DNA of 64,000 nt from Brevundimonas sp. UBA6550 (GCF_002434505.1 NZ_DJKE01000006.1:279149-343148); one strand, 5' to 3'. Positions 55,282 to 64,000 are shown, counted from the first letter of the stretch. Numbers and translations: made by a program. The notes: a model not told the origin generated them from the sequence alone.

Positions 55282-57009
55282 TTAATGAGGTTTGGCGTGA
55301 GCCGCCTTGTAAGCCTGCAGGTCGTCGATCACGTCCATCTGACGCAGCACCTTGTTCTGCGGATCGATCAGAACGTGGGCGCCCGGCGCGACCGCGATCT
55401 CGCCCCGACCGCCGGTCATCGCCACGACCTGGACCCCGCCGTCGATCTCCACCTCGACCGGCATGGGGAAGACCCCGCCGTCGCCGGTCGTCCACTCCAG
55501 CCGCAACAGCCCGCCCTCGCGCGTCTGTGTCAGCACCGGCAGGGCGGCGTTGTAGAGGTAGCCCCGGAAGAACCAGCCATAATCCTGACCTGTCACCGCA
55601 TTGACGATCTGCAAAAAGTCATCGGTCGAACGATACAGCGGCGCGAAATTGCCGGGCTGGGGATCGGGCCGCCCATAGACCAGTCGCGTGATCGCCGCGT
55701 GGAAGGCCGCGTCGCCGATCAGCATCCGCAGCGAATGGCTGATCAGCGAGCCCTTGGAATAGATGTCGTTGCCCGGCCCGACGTCGCCCTTGTAGACCTC
55801 GTCCTCGGTCTTGGACGTGCCCGAGACGACCGGGTAGTTGTTGATCAACCCCTCGCGCTGATTGGCCAGTTCGCGCTGCATATAGCGGTCGCCCAGCAGC
55901 CAGCGGGCGTACAGCGGCTGCATATAGCTGCCCAAACCTTCGTGCAGCCACATGTCGTCGGCGTTCTGATTGGTCAGCTGATTGCCGAACCATTCGTGGG
56001 CGAACTCGTGCTGCAACAGCCAGTCATAGCCCCGCCCGTCGATCTTGTAGCCGTTGCCATAGGCGTTGATGGTCTGGTGCTCCATGCCCAGGTGCGGCGT
56101 CTCGACCACCCCCATCTTCTCGTCGCCGAACGGATAGGGGCCGACATTGGCCTCGAAGAAATCCAGCATCTGCGGGAACTGGGCGAACAGGGCCTGGACC
56201 TGTTCCGGGGTGTCCGACTTCAGATGCCAATAGGCCATCGGAATGGTGTTGCCGAACCGGCTGGAATAGTCGCCCGTCACCGCGTCATAGGGACCGACGT
56301 TCAGGGCGATGGCGTAGGTGTTGGGTGATTTCGCCGACCAGTTCCAGGTGGTCCAGCCGTCGCCGTGATCGACCTTGCCCAGGAACCGGCCGTTGGACGG
56401 CGCCGAAAGCTCCGACGGCACGGTGATGTGCAAATCGACCCGGCCCGGCTCGCCGTGCGGGCTGTCGATGCAGGGCCAGAAGATGTCGCAGCCCTCGCCC
56501 TGGACGGCCGTCGCGATCCAGGGTTCGCCGGTCGGGGCGGTGGACCAGACGAAGCCGCCGTCCCAGGGCGCGCGCGGCGCCACGCGCGGCTGGCCGGCGT
56601 AGGCGATGCGCAGAACCGTCTTCTGTCCTGTCGCCAGCGGACGGGGCAGGGCGACCGTCAGCCGTCCCTCGGGGTTCGACCAGCGGTCGGCGGGAACCTC
56701 CACCCCGTCCACCCGCACCGAGGCGATGGTCAGCAGCGTATCCAACTCGACCACCAGCCGCTCCAGCGGCGCCAGGGCGGTGAAGTCCAGAACGGCGACG
56801 GCGTCGATGGCCTTGTCGGCGGGAATGACCTTGATCGTCAGATCGGCCTTGTCGAACTGCATGGCCATCTGTTCGACCGTGCGCGGCTGGTCCGTGGCCA
56901 GGGTGAAGGCGGTCGATTCGCGCATCGGCGGGGCGGCGGGCCGGGGCGCGGTCGCGCAGGCGGCCAGGGCCGTCAGGCTGACGGCGGCGAGCAGGGTCTT
57001 GATGCGCAT
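55282..57009 (-). CDS. M1-family aminopeptidase, lipoprotein
   Basis: Zinc aminopeptidase of family M1, 575 residues, anchored by a lipoprotein signal (LAAC, Cys18). The zinc site is HEFAH at 334-338 with Glu357 in WLHEGLGSY, spaced as in M1. The substrate motif is GMEHQT in place of GAMEN. It probably trims peptides in the periplasm or at the cell surface. Its end is 1 bp from the palindromic repeat pair. Confidence 0.92.
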   Translation of the reverse strand: MRIKTLLAAVSLTALAACATAPRPAAPPMRESTAFTLATDQPRTVEQMAMQFDKADLTIKVIPADKAIDAVAVLDFTALAPLERLVVELDTLLTIASVRVDGVEVPADRWSNPEGRLTVALPRPLATGQKTVLRIAYAGQPRVAPRAPWDGGFVWSTAPTGEPWIATAVQGEGCDIFWPCIDSPHGEPGRVDLHITVPSELSAPSNGRFLGKVDHGDGWTTWNWSAKSPNTYAIALNVGPYDAVTGDYSSRFGNTIPMAYWHLKSDTPEQVQALFAQFPQMLDFFEANVGPYPFGDEKMGVVETPHLGMEHQTINAYGNGYKIDGRGYDWLLQHEFAHEWFGNQLTNQNADDMWLHEGLGSYMQPLYARWLLGDRYMQRELANQREGLINNYPVVSGTSKTEDEVYKGDVGPGNDIYSKGSLISHSLRMLIGDAAFHAAITRLVYGRPDPQPGNFAPLYRSTDDFLQIVNAVTGQDYGWFFRGYLYNAALPVLTQTREGGLLRLEWTTGDGGVFPMPVEVEIDGGVQVVAMTGGRGEIAVAPGAHVLIDPQNKVLRQMDVIDDLQAYKAAHAKPH

Positions 57010-57064
57010 CGGACTTCCCCTTTCAGCAGCGTGAAAGGCTTAGCGCGGCGCGCCCGGCGCGCAA

Positions 57065-57098
57065 AGAAAAAGGCCGGCGTCGCCGCCGGCCTTTCCCA
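57065..57098 (-). terminator. Rho-independent terminator of rpmB
   Basis: A hairpin built from GGCCGGCG and its complement is followed on the - strand by TTTTTCTTT. It lies 22 bp after the rpmB stop, before the M1 aminopeptidase gene. Confidence 0.88.
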
Positions 57099-57120
57099 GA
57101 ACTTTATGACGTCGCCGGAC

Positions 57121-57417
57121 TTAGGCGGCGGCTTGTTCGGCCAGCTTGGCGCGAACCTGACGCTTGATGCGCTGGGCGGCGATCGACAGCTGCTCGTCGC
57201 GGGCCTTGACGATGAAGGCGTCCAGGCCGCCCTTATAGTCCAGGGTGCGCAGGGCGGCGTTCGAGATCCGCAGGCTGAAGGTCTGGCCCAGCGAGTCCGA
57301 CGTGACCTTGACCGTCTTCAGCGACGGCAGGAAGCGGCGCTTGGTCTTGATGTTCGAGTGGCTCACGTTGTGGCCGACCATGGGGCCGATACCGGTGAGT
57401 TCGCAACGACGCGACAT
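57121..57417 (-). CDS. rpmB: 50S ribosomal protein L28
   Basis: Large-subunit ribosomal protein, 98 residues, starting MSRRCELTGIGPMVGHNVSH and containing KTKRRFLPSLKTV. The start at 57417 matches the family; a longer frame upstream is not supported. Own terminator downstream. Confidence 0.96.
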   Translation of the reverse strand: MSRRCELTGIGPMVGHNVSHSNIKTKRRFLPSLKTVKVTSDSLGQTFSLRISNAALRTLDYKGGLDAFIVKARDEQLSIAAQRIKRQVRAKLAEQAAA

Positions 57418-57664
57418 CGTCAGATCCTTAAGGTGCGGCGTTCGCCCCGAAAACGCTGGGAGCAGACGCATGAAACAGTTGCGCGCGGGAACCAGCCCGC
57501 GCGAGAGGGGGCCGTATAAGGGAAGAGGCGGTTCGGCGTCAAGTCGAGTCTGGACGGGAACGGTCGATCCTTCCCCTGTCCGGGAACGGCGCCGTTCAGG
57601 CCTCGTTCAAATCGTACGCTCTATGCCCCATATTATGAACACCTCCGCTGAACAGAAGGCCGCC

Positions 57665-58144
57665 ATGTCCCGTCCGTCGCTGATCGACCGCCTGCCCAAG
57701 AGGGCGCTCGCCGTTCTGGCCCCGGTGATGGTCGGCGGCGTCATGCTGGCCGCCCCCGCCATCGCGCCCGCCCAGACGGCGGCCCAGAGCGAGGTCCTGC
57801 CCGGCTATTGGGAATACACCACCAGCGCTGTGGGCCAGCGCGACACCGAGCAGAAGTGCGTGCGCCCCAGCGAGATCAACCGCTTCTTCGGCGGCCTGTC
57901 GACCAACAAGTGGCGCTGCACCTATCCGACGCGCGTGGTCGGCGGCGGCAACGCGCGGTTCGAAGGCACATGTCAGGACCGCAAGGGCCGCCGCATCGCC
58001 GTGCGCCTGAACGGAACCTATACCGACACCAGCTTCAGCTTCCGCGGCGGCGCCCAGCTGGTGCGCGGCACCCCGTATATTCCCGCCAGCATCACCGCGC
58101 GCCGTCTGGCCGCCCAGTGCCCGGCCAACGCGGAATATTTCTGA
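57665..58144 (+). CDS. Secreted DUF3617-like protein
   Basis: A 159-residue exported protein: signal peptide up to about residue 38 (PAQTAAQ), then the GYWEYTTS motif and paired Cys residues typical of DUF3617 (QKCVRPSEI, WRCTYPT, GTCQDRKG, AQCPANA). Function of the family is unknown. An in-frame ATG ten codons upstream (57635) is possible. The repeat element at 58169 follows. Confidence 0.75.
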   Translation: MSRPSLIDRLPKRALAVLAPVMVGGVMLAAPAIAPAQTAAQSEVLPGYWEYTTSAVGQRDTEQKCVRPSEINRFFGGLSTNKWRCTYPTRVVGGGNARFEGTCQDRKGRRIAVRLNGTYTDTSFSFRGGAQLVRGTPYIPASITARRLAAQCPANAEYF

Positions 58145-58168
58145 AGGCCGCAGCCGCGTTTCCCATTT

Positions 58169-58297
58169 CGTCATTCCGGGGCTGAGCGGAGCGAAGAACC
58201 CGGAACCCAGGGGCGCACGCGCGGTTCTGGACGCACTTAAAGCCTGATGCGTGCCTCCTGGGTTCCGGGTTCGTCCTTCGGACGCCCCGGAATGACG
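58169..58297. repeat. Palindromic element, about 129 bp
   Basis: Ends CGTCATTCCGGGGC and GCCCCGGAATGACG are perfect inverted repeats; further in, GAACCCGGAACCCAGG and its complement also pair, so the arms span about 45 bp with a few mismatches. No gene inside. The TCATTCC end and the ACCCAG motif link it to the elements at 33.7 and 55.2 kb. Confidence 0.8.
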
Positions 58298-58333
58298 TTA
58301 TCGGGCTGAATGCCGATTGAGCCGAGGCCGAAA

Positions 58334-58370
58334 CAAAAAGGCCCCGGATCGCTCCGGGGCCTTTTCGTTT
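58334..58370 (-). terminator. Rho-independent terminator of carD
   Basis: Arms AAGGCCCCGGA and TCCGGGGCCTT around TCGC are flanked by A-runs and T-runs. On the - strand it follows the carD stop by 15 bp. Confidence 0.9.
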
Positions 58371-58385
58371 GTTCGACGTCGAAGC

Positions 58386-58916
58386 TTAGGCCGCTTCGGC
58401 GGTCGGGATCGGCTTCTTGGCGCTGAGCGACTTGGCCAGGAGTTCGACGGCGGCGTCCTTGTCGATCTTGTTGGCGGCGGCGACTTCGCGGGCCATGCGG
58501 TCCAGGGCCGATTCATAGAGCTGGCGCTCTGAATAGGACTGTTCCGGCTGGGTGTCGGCGCGGTGCAGGTCGCGAACCACTTCGGCGATGGAGATCAGGT
58601 CGCCCGAGTTGATCTTGGCCTCGTATTCCTGGGCGCGACGCGACCACATGGTGCGCTTGATGCGGGCGCGGCCCTTCAGGGTGGTCAGGGCCTTGGTCAC
58701 GACATCGTCGGCGGCCAGCGAACGCAGGCCCGCCGTCACGGCCTTCTTGGTCGGGACGCGCAGGGTCATCTTCTCGTGGTCGAAGGTGACGACATAGACT
58801 TCCAGCGACATGCCGGCGACTTCCTGCGTCTCGATCGCGGCGACCTTGCCGACGCCGTGCGCGGGATAGACGACCGCGTCGCCAACCTTGAACTCCAGAC
58901 CAGTCTTGCTCGTCAT
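58386..58916 (-). CDS. CarD-family transcriptional regulator (CdnL)
   Basis: An RNA-polymerase-binding protein that stabilises open promoter complexes, mostly at rRNA and housekeeping promoters. The 176 residues have the N-terminal RNAP-interaction domain (FKVGDAVVYPAHGVGKV, then VVTFDHEKMTLRVP) and the C-terminal helical DNA-binding domain (RAQEYEAKINSGDL). Caulobacter has a homologue, CdnL. No signal peptide. It is followed downstream by the repeat element and its terminator. Confidence 0.93.
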   Translation of the reverse strand: MTSKTGLEFKVGDAVVYPAHGVGKVAAIETQEVAGMSLEVYVVTFDHEKMTLRVPTKKAVTAGLRSLAADDVVTKALTTLKGRARIKRTMWSRRAQEYEAKINSGDLISIAEVVRDLHRADTQPEQSYSERQLYESALDRMAREVAAANKIDKDAAVELLAKSLSAKKPIPTAEAA

Positions 58917-59217
58917 AATCGTCCTTTCCCGGTCAGGGCCGGGCGACGCGAAGGCGCAGGAAACGCAAACAGAATCTCATCCGCCGGATCGCTCCGTCGG
59001 AGGGGATGATGTCGGGCGTCAAATGCGGAAACGGATCACCAAACCTCTGGCCGATCCCGTCTAGGGCGGGATTCTGTCGCAAACACGGGCGGCGCGAAGT
59101 TTTCGCGGACCGCCCGATCCAATGAAACAGAACCTATCACAAATCTGCGGAATTTCAAAACGTCCACAAGGCGGACGCGGATTTGCGGCAAGGCTGGCCC
59201 GGCCCCGAGCCTTGGCG
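58917..59217. other. Intergenic gap between fdxA and carD
   Basis: This 301-bp gap should hold the carD promoter and the fdxA transcript end. A hairpin with GGGCGG/CCGCCC and CGCGAA/TTCGCG stems lies at 59087-59115, but the T-run after it on the fdxA side is poor. GATTC occurs at 59070-59074. Confidence 0.4.
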
Positions 59218-59559
59218 TCAGGAGCCCTTGCCTGGTTTCGGGCTGAAGTATTTCTCGTACTTGCCGGTCTCGCGCTCGTACTGTTCGCGGTCGGTGGGGG
59301 GCGTGCCCTTGACGGTGATGTTGGGCCAGACCTTGGCGTATTCGGCGTTGACCTGCAGCCATTTGCCGTCCGGTTCGTCCTCGGTGTCGGGCACGATGGC
59401 GTCGACGGGGCATTCCGGCTCGCACACGCCGCAGTCGATGCATTCGTCCGGCGCGATGACCAGGAAGTTCTCGCCCTCGTAGAAGCAGTCCACCGGACAC
59501 ACCTCGACGCAGTCCATGAACTTACATTTCACGCAGGCGTCGGTGACGATGTAGGTCAT
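59218..59559 (-). CDS. fdxA: Ferredoxin, 7Fe type (FdxA)
   Basis: Small electron carrier, 113 residues, with the cluster motifs [19 protein letters not shown] (3Fe-4S/4Fe-4S pattern of Azotobacter FdI) and [12 protein letters not shown]. The start at 59559 ([12 protein letters not shown]) is that of homologues; a longer frame is rejected. Its electron partner is unknown. Confidence 0.93.
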   Translation of the reverse strand: MTYIVTDACVKCKFMDCVEVCPVDCFYEGENFLVIAPDECIDCGVCEPECPVDAIVPDTEDEPDGKWLQVNAEYAKVWPNITVKGTPPTDREQYERETGKYEKYFSPKPGKGS

Positions 59560-59757
59560 TGGGCGAGGAACGGGCGTCGGTCTGTGGGCGGGAGGCCTGC
59601 GACATGGCGGCCACGCAACCAACTGTCAACAGCAGGGCTTAAGGCGAGAGCCGTTCGCAGGCCGACTGGAGCGACATCCAGCGCGCCTTGACAACGGTCA
59701 GGCTTAATCGCAACTGTATTGATTGCATATCCGCCCTTCCATCACAGGATCCCTCCT

Positions 59758-60384
59758 ATGCGCACGCCCTTCATGAAATACGCCCTCGCCGGCGCCCTGG
59801 CGCTCAGCCTCGCCGCCGGCGGCGCCGTGGTCGCCCAGGCCGCCCTGACCACGAACCCGGCCGAGGTGACGGCCGGCGACTACGATCTGGAATCCAGCCA
59901 CGGCAAGATCACCTGGTCGGTCAATCACTTCGGCCTGTCGACCTATACGGGTCAGTTCGTGAACGTGAAGGCCCAGCTGAAGCTGGACCCGGCCAATCCG
60001 TCGGCCTCTACCCTGACCGCAACCATCCCGCTGACCGACGTGGCGCCCAACGACGACCGGCTGAAGGCCCACCTGCAGACCGCCGACTTCTTCGACACCG
60101 CCAATCACCCGACCGCGACCTTCGTCTCGCGCTCGGTGACGGTCGATCCGTCCGATCGCAATGAAGCCACGGTGGTCGGCGATCTGACCCTGAAGGGCGT
60201 GACCAAGCCGGTCACCATCGAGGTCAAGTTCAACGGCGCCGGCACCGTCATGGGCGCCTACAAGTCCGGCTTCGACGGCGAAGCGACCATCAAACGCTCG
60301 GACTTCGGCATCAACTACGCCCTGCCGGCCGTGTCCGACGAGGTGAAGCTGCACATCGAAGGCGAGTTCGTCATTCAAAAGTAA
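59758..60384 (+). CDS. YceI-family periplasmic protein
   Basis: A 208-residue exported protein: signal peptide to about residue 28, then the YceI lipocalin-like barrel, with YDLESSHGKITWSVNHFGL, TADFFDTANHPTATFVS and GDLTLKGVTKPVTIEVKF. Members bind polyisoprenoids or similar lipids. An inner ATG five codons on could also be used. The end overlaps the convergent S4-domain gene by 14 bp. Confidence 0.9.
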   Translation: MRTPFMKYALAGALALSLAAGGAVVAQAALTTNPAEVTAGDYDLESSHGKITWSVNHFGLSTYTGQFVNVKAQLKLDPANPSASTLTATIPLTDVAPNDDRLKAHLQTADFFDTANHPTATFVSRSVTVDPSDRNEATVVGDLTLKGVTKPVTIEVKFNGAGTVMGAYKSGFDGEATIKRSDFGINYALPAVSDEVKLHIEGEFVIQK

Positions 60385-60649
60385 GGGCGTAGAGGGCGCG
60401 GGCCTCCTCGGCGGGTCCGCGCCTTTCGCCCAGAGCCTCGACACGCAGGCTGACGACGCGCCCGTTCTGGGCGAAGGTCAGCAGGTCGCCGACGTGGACG
60501 CAGCGACTGGGCTTGTCCAGCCGCGTCTCGCGCCCGTGATGCGTCAGCCGCACCGCGCCGCGCTCCACCAGATCGGCGGCCAGCCCCCGCGTCTTCACGA
60601 ACCGCGCGCGCCACAGCCAGATGTCGATACGGCAGGCGTCCTCGCTCAA
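60371..60649 (-). CDS. S4-domain RNA-binding protein (Hsp15-like)
   Basis: A 92-residue protein that is almost a single S4 domain: RIDIWLWRARFVKTRGLAADLVERGAV. Hsp15 members bind stalled 50S subunits. It starts inside the end of the helicase gene (4-bp overlap), so the two are co-translated, suggesting a shared RNA-related role. Confidence 0.9.
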   Translation of the reverse strand: MSEDACRIDIWLWRARFVKTRGLAADLVERGAVRLTHHGRETRLDKPSRCVHVGDLLTFAQNGRVVSLRVEALGERRGPAEEARALYALTFE

Positions 60650-63135
60650 GCCTTGGCCTTTCGGCGCGGGCGGTGGCGTCTGGCGCGTGCGGGCGGCGCC
60701 TCCGTCAGGGCCGCCAGCGCGGCGAACGGAGAATCCTTCACCGGCCTGGGCGCGGCGCCCGGCTTATCCGGCTGGCGGGCGCGTTCGGTCTTCAGGGCGG
60801 CGATGACCTGTTTCGCCTGATCGGGGCTCCAGCCCAGTTCCGCCAGAGCCTCATCGGACAGGCGTCCATGATTGGCGGCGCGAAGTTCGGCCATCTTCTC
60901 CAGTGTCTCGACCGGCGCCAGCCAGCGACCCGCCAGACGCAGGCCGTGCGCCGACAACAGGCGCGGCGAGGGCGGCTCGACCGGGGCGGGGATCAGGTCG
61001 GGCGTCGCCGGGATCAGGGGCGCGGCGACGAAGGCTTGGGCGAAATGTCGCGCGCGGGGCTTCTGCAGGCCCGGCAGCCAGACCGAATGAACCCCGACGC
61101 GGATGGCGAAGCTTTTCAGGGTGCGGCGCTCGACCTGGCTCAGGGCGGCCAGATCGCGTTCGACCTCGCGCCGGTCGATCAACCCACCGGCCTCGATCAG
61201 ACGAAACGCGATGCCGCGCGGCAGGCCCTTCAGGGCGCCGGTCTCGACCGCCTGACGCAGGCGGCGCAGATCACGCAGCGCCCGGCCCGCCTCCGACGCC
61301 AGCCATGCCTCCAGACGCCGCTGCGCCCGCTCGCGCGCTGGCGTGGGACCCAGATCGCCCAGCAGCCTCGCCTGGGGGGAAAACGGATCGGCCCCCTGCG
61401 GCGTCGCTGTGACCTGGGCCGTCAGCACGCCGCGCCACAGCACCGCGCCGTCGGGCGTGACGGCAAAGGCCTCGTCCGTCTCGGCGGCCAGCCGTCCCAG
61501 GCGGCGGTTGATCTCGGGCGTCACGGCGCGGACGGCGGCCTGGCGCAGGGTGCGGTCCTCAAGCGCCGACGACCCCTTCTCCATCTGGAACCGCACGCCC
61601 TCCAGCTGGCCGACAACCTGTCCCTCGACCGTGACCTCGCCGTCGTCGGCCACGCCCGCGAATGTGTCGTCGCGCACGTTCAGGGCCCGCATCAGGGCGG
61701 TGGTGCGGCGATCCACGAACCGGGCAGTCAACCGTTCGTGCAGCACGTCGGACAGCCGGTCCTCCAGCGCGCGGGTCTTGTCGCGCCAGCCTTGGGCGTC
61801 ATGAACCCAGTCGGGCCGGTTGGCGATGTAGGACAGGGTGCGCACCGCCGACAGCCGCGCCGACAACTGGTCGATCTGGCCGTCGTCGCGGTCCACGAAG
61901 GCGAAGCGCGGCGCCATCCAGTCGTCGGTCAGGCGCCCGCGCTTGCTGGTCAGGGCGGTGAAGACGTCCTTGGCCAGGCGGCTGTGCTCATCCAGCGTCG
62001 TCTTCTGGAAGTCCGGCAGCTGACACGCCTCCCACAGCCGCATGATGGCCCCGCGCGACCGGCCGATACGGGCGATCTCCTCGTCCTTTATCAAGCGACG
62101 CAACAGGGTCTCGTCCAGCGCCTCTGCCGTCAGGCTGAGGCCGCTACGCTGGGGCGTCACCGTCAGCGACCGCAGCAGGTCGGGCAGGGTTTCGAAGTCC
62201 AGCCGGGCGTTTCTCCATTCCGCCGCCTCGACCGGATCGAAGCGATGCTCGACCACCTGTTCGACCAGATCGGCGTCCAGGTCCTCGGCCTCGGCGGTCA
62301 CCCCGAACGTGCCGTCGCGCAGGTGCCGACCCGCGCGGCCGGCGATCTGGCCGATTTCATGGGCATGCAGCCAGCGGGTCCGCCTGCCGTCGAACTTTCT
62401 CAAGCCCGCAAAGGCGACATGGTCCACGTCCATGTTCAGCCCCATGCCGATGGCGTCGGTGGCGACCAGGAAATCGACCTCGCCCGACTGATAAAGCGCC
62501 ACTTGGGCGTTGCGGGTGCGGGGACTGAGCGAGCCCATGACCACCGCCGCCCCGCCCCTCTGACGCCGGATCAGTTCGGCGATGGCGTAGACCCGGTCGG
62601 TGGAGAAGGCGACGATGGCGCTGCGCCGAGGCAGGCGGGTCAGCTTCTTGGACCCGGCGTAGGACAGGGTGGACAGCCGGTCGCGCGTCACGATCTCCAC
62701 ATCCGGGACCAGACGGCGGATCAGCGGCTCCATCGTGCCGGCGCCCAGGAACATGGTCTCGAACCGGCCGCGCGCGTGCAGCAGCCGCTGGGTGAAGACG
62801 TGGCCGCGCTCGGGGTCGGCGACCAGCTGGATCTCGTCGATGGCCAGGAACTCGACCGACCGCTCCAGCGGCATGGCCTCGACCGTACAGACGAAATAGT
62901 GCGGGCGCGTCGGGACGATCTTCTCCTCGCCCGTGATCAGGGCGACGGCGGCGGCCCCGCGCAGCCTGACGATCCGCTCATAGATCTCGCGCGCCAGCAG
63001 ACGCAGCGGCAGGCCGATCATGCCCGAGGCATGACCCAGCATCCGCTCGACCGCCAGATGGGTCTTGCCGGTGTTGGTGGGCCCCAGGACCGCGGTGACG
63101 CGCGATGGGGCCAGGCCTGCGGACCGGTCGCTCAT
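60646..63135 (-). CDS. Suv3-like superfamily 2 RNA helicase
   Basis: An 829-residue helicase resembling mitochondrial Suv3. The motifs are GPTNTGKTHLAVERML (I), AIDEIQLV (II) and QIAGRAGR (VI), followed by the DATDAIGMGLNM-type motif IV/V region VATDAIGMGLNMDVDHVAF. The C-terminal 250 residues are a family-specific extension ending in a basic tail (RARRHRPRRKAKA) that may bind RNA. Suv3 unwinds RNA for degradation. It overlaps the S4 gene and follows fixJ. Confidence 0.9.
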   Translation of the reverse strand: MSDRSAGLAPSRVTAVLGPTNTGKTHLAVERMLGHASGMIGLPLRLLAREIYERIVRLRGAAAVALITGEEKIVPTRPHYFVCTVEAMPLERSVEFLAIDEIQLVADPERGHVFTQRLLHARGRFETMFLGAGTMEPLIRRLVPDVEIVTRDRLSTLSYAGSKKLTRLPRRSAIVAFSTDRVYAIAELIRRQRGGAAVVMGSLSPRTRNAQVALYQSGEVDFLVATDAIGMGLNMDVDHVAFAGLRKFDGRRTRWLHAHEIGQIAGRAGRHLRDGTFGVTAEAEDLDADLVEQVVEHRFDPVEAAEWRNARLDFETLPDLLRSLTVTPQRSGLSLTAEALDETLLRRLIKDEEIARIGRSRGAIMRLWEACQLPDFQKTTLDEHSRLAKDVFTALTSKRGRLTDDWMAPRFAFVDRDDGQIDQLSARLSAVRTLSYIANRPDWVHDAQGWRDKTRALEDRLSDVLHERLTARFVDRRTTALMRALNVRDDTFAGVADDGEVTVEGQVVGQLEGVRFQMEKGSSALEDRTLRQAAVRAVTPEINRRLGRLAAETDEAFAVTPDGAVLWRGVLTAQVTATPQGADPFSPQARLLGDLGPTPARERAQRRLEAWLASEAGRALRDLRRLRQAVETGALKGLPRGIAFRLIEAGGLIDRREVERDLAALSQVERRTLKSFAIRVGVHSVWLPGLQKPRARHFAQAFVAAPLIPATPDLIPAPVEPPSPRLLSAHGLRLAGRWLAPVETLEKMAELRAANHGRLSDEALAELGWSPDQAKQVIAALKTERARQPDKPGAAPRPVKDSPFAALAALTEAPPARARRHRPRRKAKA

Positions 63136-63169
63136 GATTGCCCTAAGGTGGCGACGATTCCCCTTCGGC

Positions 63170-63781
63170 TCAAGCGTCGCCTAAACGCATTCCGATCCGC
63201 ACCAGGGTCGACAGGTTGGGGGCCTGCATCTTGGTCATCACCTTGGCGCGGAAAATCTCGACCGTGCGCGGGCTGATCTCCAGCTGCAGGGCGATCTCCT
63301 TGTTGGAGCAGCCGTCGATCAGGGCCTCGAAAACCTGACGTTCGCGATTGGTCAGGGAGGCGAGGCGGCGTCGCGCCTCCTCGCGCGCGGCGCGTTCGGC
63401 CTCAAGCCCGCTCAGCGAGGCGATGCAGTGGCCGACGCTGTCCAGGATCTGCTGCGGATCGAACGGCTTTTCGATGAAGTCCGAAACGCCCGCCTTCATC
63501 AACTGCACCGCCAGCGGCACGTCGGCGTGGCCGGTGATGACGATGACCGGCCAACTGTCGCCGCGCAGGGCCTTCAGCCGGCGCACCAACTCCGGTCCCT
63601 CGACCCCCGGCATCCGCACGTCGGTGACGACGCAGGCGCTGGCGTCGGTCGGCAGGTCGTCCAGAAAGTCGTCGGCGCTGGCGAAGGCGCGGGCGCGAAA
63701 CCCTGCGCCGCGCAGCATCAGGGTCAGGGCGTCGCGCATGGCGGGGTCGTCGTCGACGATGAAGACGGAATGCGGGGTCAT
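63170..63781 (-). CDS. fixJ: FixJ-family response regulator
   Basis: A 203-residue regulator: receiver domain with Asp10-12, phosphorylation site Asp54 (VVTDVRMPG) and Lys in FIEKPFD, then a LuxR-type HTH (LTNRERQVFEALIDGCSNKEIALQLEISPRTVE). FixJ activates oxygen-responsive genes with the sensor FixL. The start overlaps the sensor gene stop by 4 bp. The fix name rests on this pairing; other NarL/FixJ types are possible. Confidence 0.88.
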   Translation of the reverse strand: MTPHSVFIVDDDPAMRDALTLMLRGAGFRARAFASADDFLDDLPTDASACVVTDVRMPGVEGPELVRRLKALRGDSWPVIVITGHADVPLAVQLMKAGVSDFIEKPFDPQQILDSVGHCIASLSGLEAERAAREEARRRLASLTNRERQVFEALIDGCSNKEIALQLEISPRTVEIFRAKVMTKMQAPNLSTLVRIGMRLGDA

Positions 63782-64000
63782 GGGATTTCAGACTCCGTGG
63801 GGCGTGACAGTCGAAAGGTGAAACAGGCCCCGCCGCCCTGCGGACGGCTGACGGCCAGGGCCGAGCCATGGCTCTCGACGATGGAGCGGGTGACGGACAG
63901 ACCCAGACCCATGCCGCCGGTCTTGGTCGAGATCATGGGATGAAAAATGTGGTCCATCTGCGCTTCGGCGATGCCGGGTCCATTGTCCCGCACCGAAATC
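63778..64000 (-). CDS. Sensor histidine kinase, C-terminal fragment (FixL-like)
   Basis: Only the last 73 codons lie in the window; the frame is open to base 64000. The HATPase motifs RDNGPGIAEAQMDHIF and the G2 region TGGMGLGLSVTRSIVESHG are present. It overlaps fixJ by 4 bp, so the pair is a two-component system. The sensor domain, and so whether it is a haem-PAS FixL, is outside the window. Confidence 0.85.
   Translation of the reverse strand, partial: ISVRDNGPGIAEAQMDHIFHPMISTKTGGMGLGLSVTRSIVESHGSALAVSRPQGGGACFTFRLSRPTESEIP

Noticed and set aside
59688..59720. TTGACA and TGTATT as a promoter for the YceI gene
   Set aside because: The spacing is about 21 bases, too long for a sigma-70 promoter, and no other good -10 lies at 16-18 bases.

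Overview
The window is high-GC chromosomal DNA from an alphaproteobacterium of the order Caulobacterales, most like Brevundimonas. The evidence is a CckA-ChpT cell-cycle phosphorelay, a CtrA-type box upstream of fliQ, clusters of GANTC (CcrM methylation) sites near cell-cycle genes, rpsT next to dnaA, and many small lipoproteins of caulobacterial type. The species call is inference. No prophage, CRISPR array or classical insertion sequence was found.

0-13 kb: truncated MHS-family transporter, an acyltransferase and folE, then fliQ-fliR-flhB-cckA on the + strand. This run meets cheR, cheY and chpT on the - strand, so the kinase CckA and its phosphotransferase ChpT lie close together. cysQ, two caulobacterial proteins of unknown role and prfC follow. 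13-29 kb: small membrane protein, secreted HEXXH protease, glcB (malate synthase G), an MscS channel, sulfate activation genes cysD and cysNC, a lipocalin, an acyl-CoA synthetase, an orphan motA, mnmC and small secreted proteins.

29-38 kb: the replication block, all on the - strand: rpsT, dnaA, dnaN, recF, gyrB. It carries two insertions. A parD-parE toxin-antitoxin pair sits between recF and gyrB. A 387-bp unit with perfect 27-bp terminal inverted repeats, encoding a small GIY-YIG nuclease, fills the dnaN-recF gap. Two related palindromic elements without a gene occur at 55.2 and 58.2 kb. The dnaA promoter region holds three GANTC sites within 37 bp.

38-47 kb: TonB-dependent receptor with a Gly/Pro-rich insert, gpmA, a RibD-like deaminase with a shortened reductase part, a pentapeptide-repeat protein, and metK (TTG start, palindromic operator-like site). 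A four-gene operon of unknown function follows, led by a membrane-anchored LuxR-type HTH protein, then an XRE regulator. 47-64 kb: tRNA-Thr(CGT), hemD-hemC, tsaD-gpsA-Rieske protein, ppk2, an extensin-like protein, a cold-shock gene, a fused pseudogene (heme-oxygenase start joined to a DMT-transporter end), a transglutaminase-like protein, an M1 aminopeptidase, rpmB, carD, fdxA, yceI, an S4-domain gene overlapping a Suv3-like helicase gene, and fixJ with the end of a sensor-kinase gene at the window edge.

Most genes are core functions. The more unusual material is the GIY-YIG inverted-repeat unit, the LuxR-led operon, the cell-cycle regulatory sites and the pseudogene fusion.
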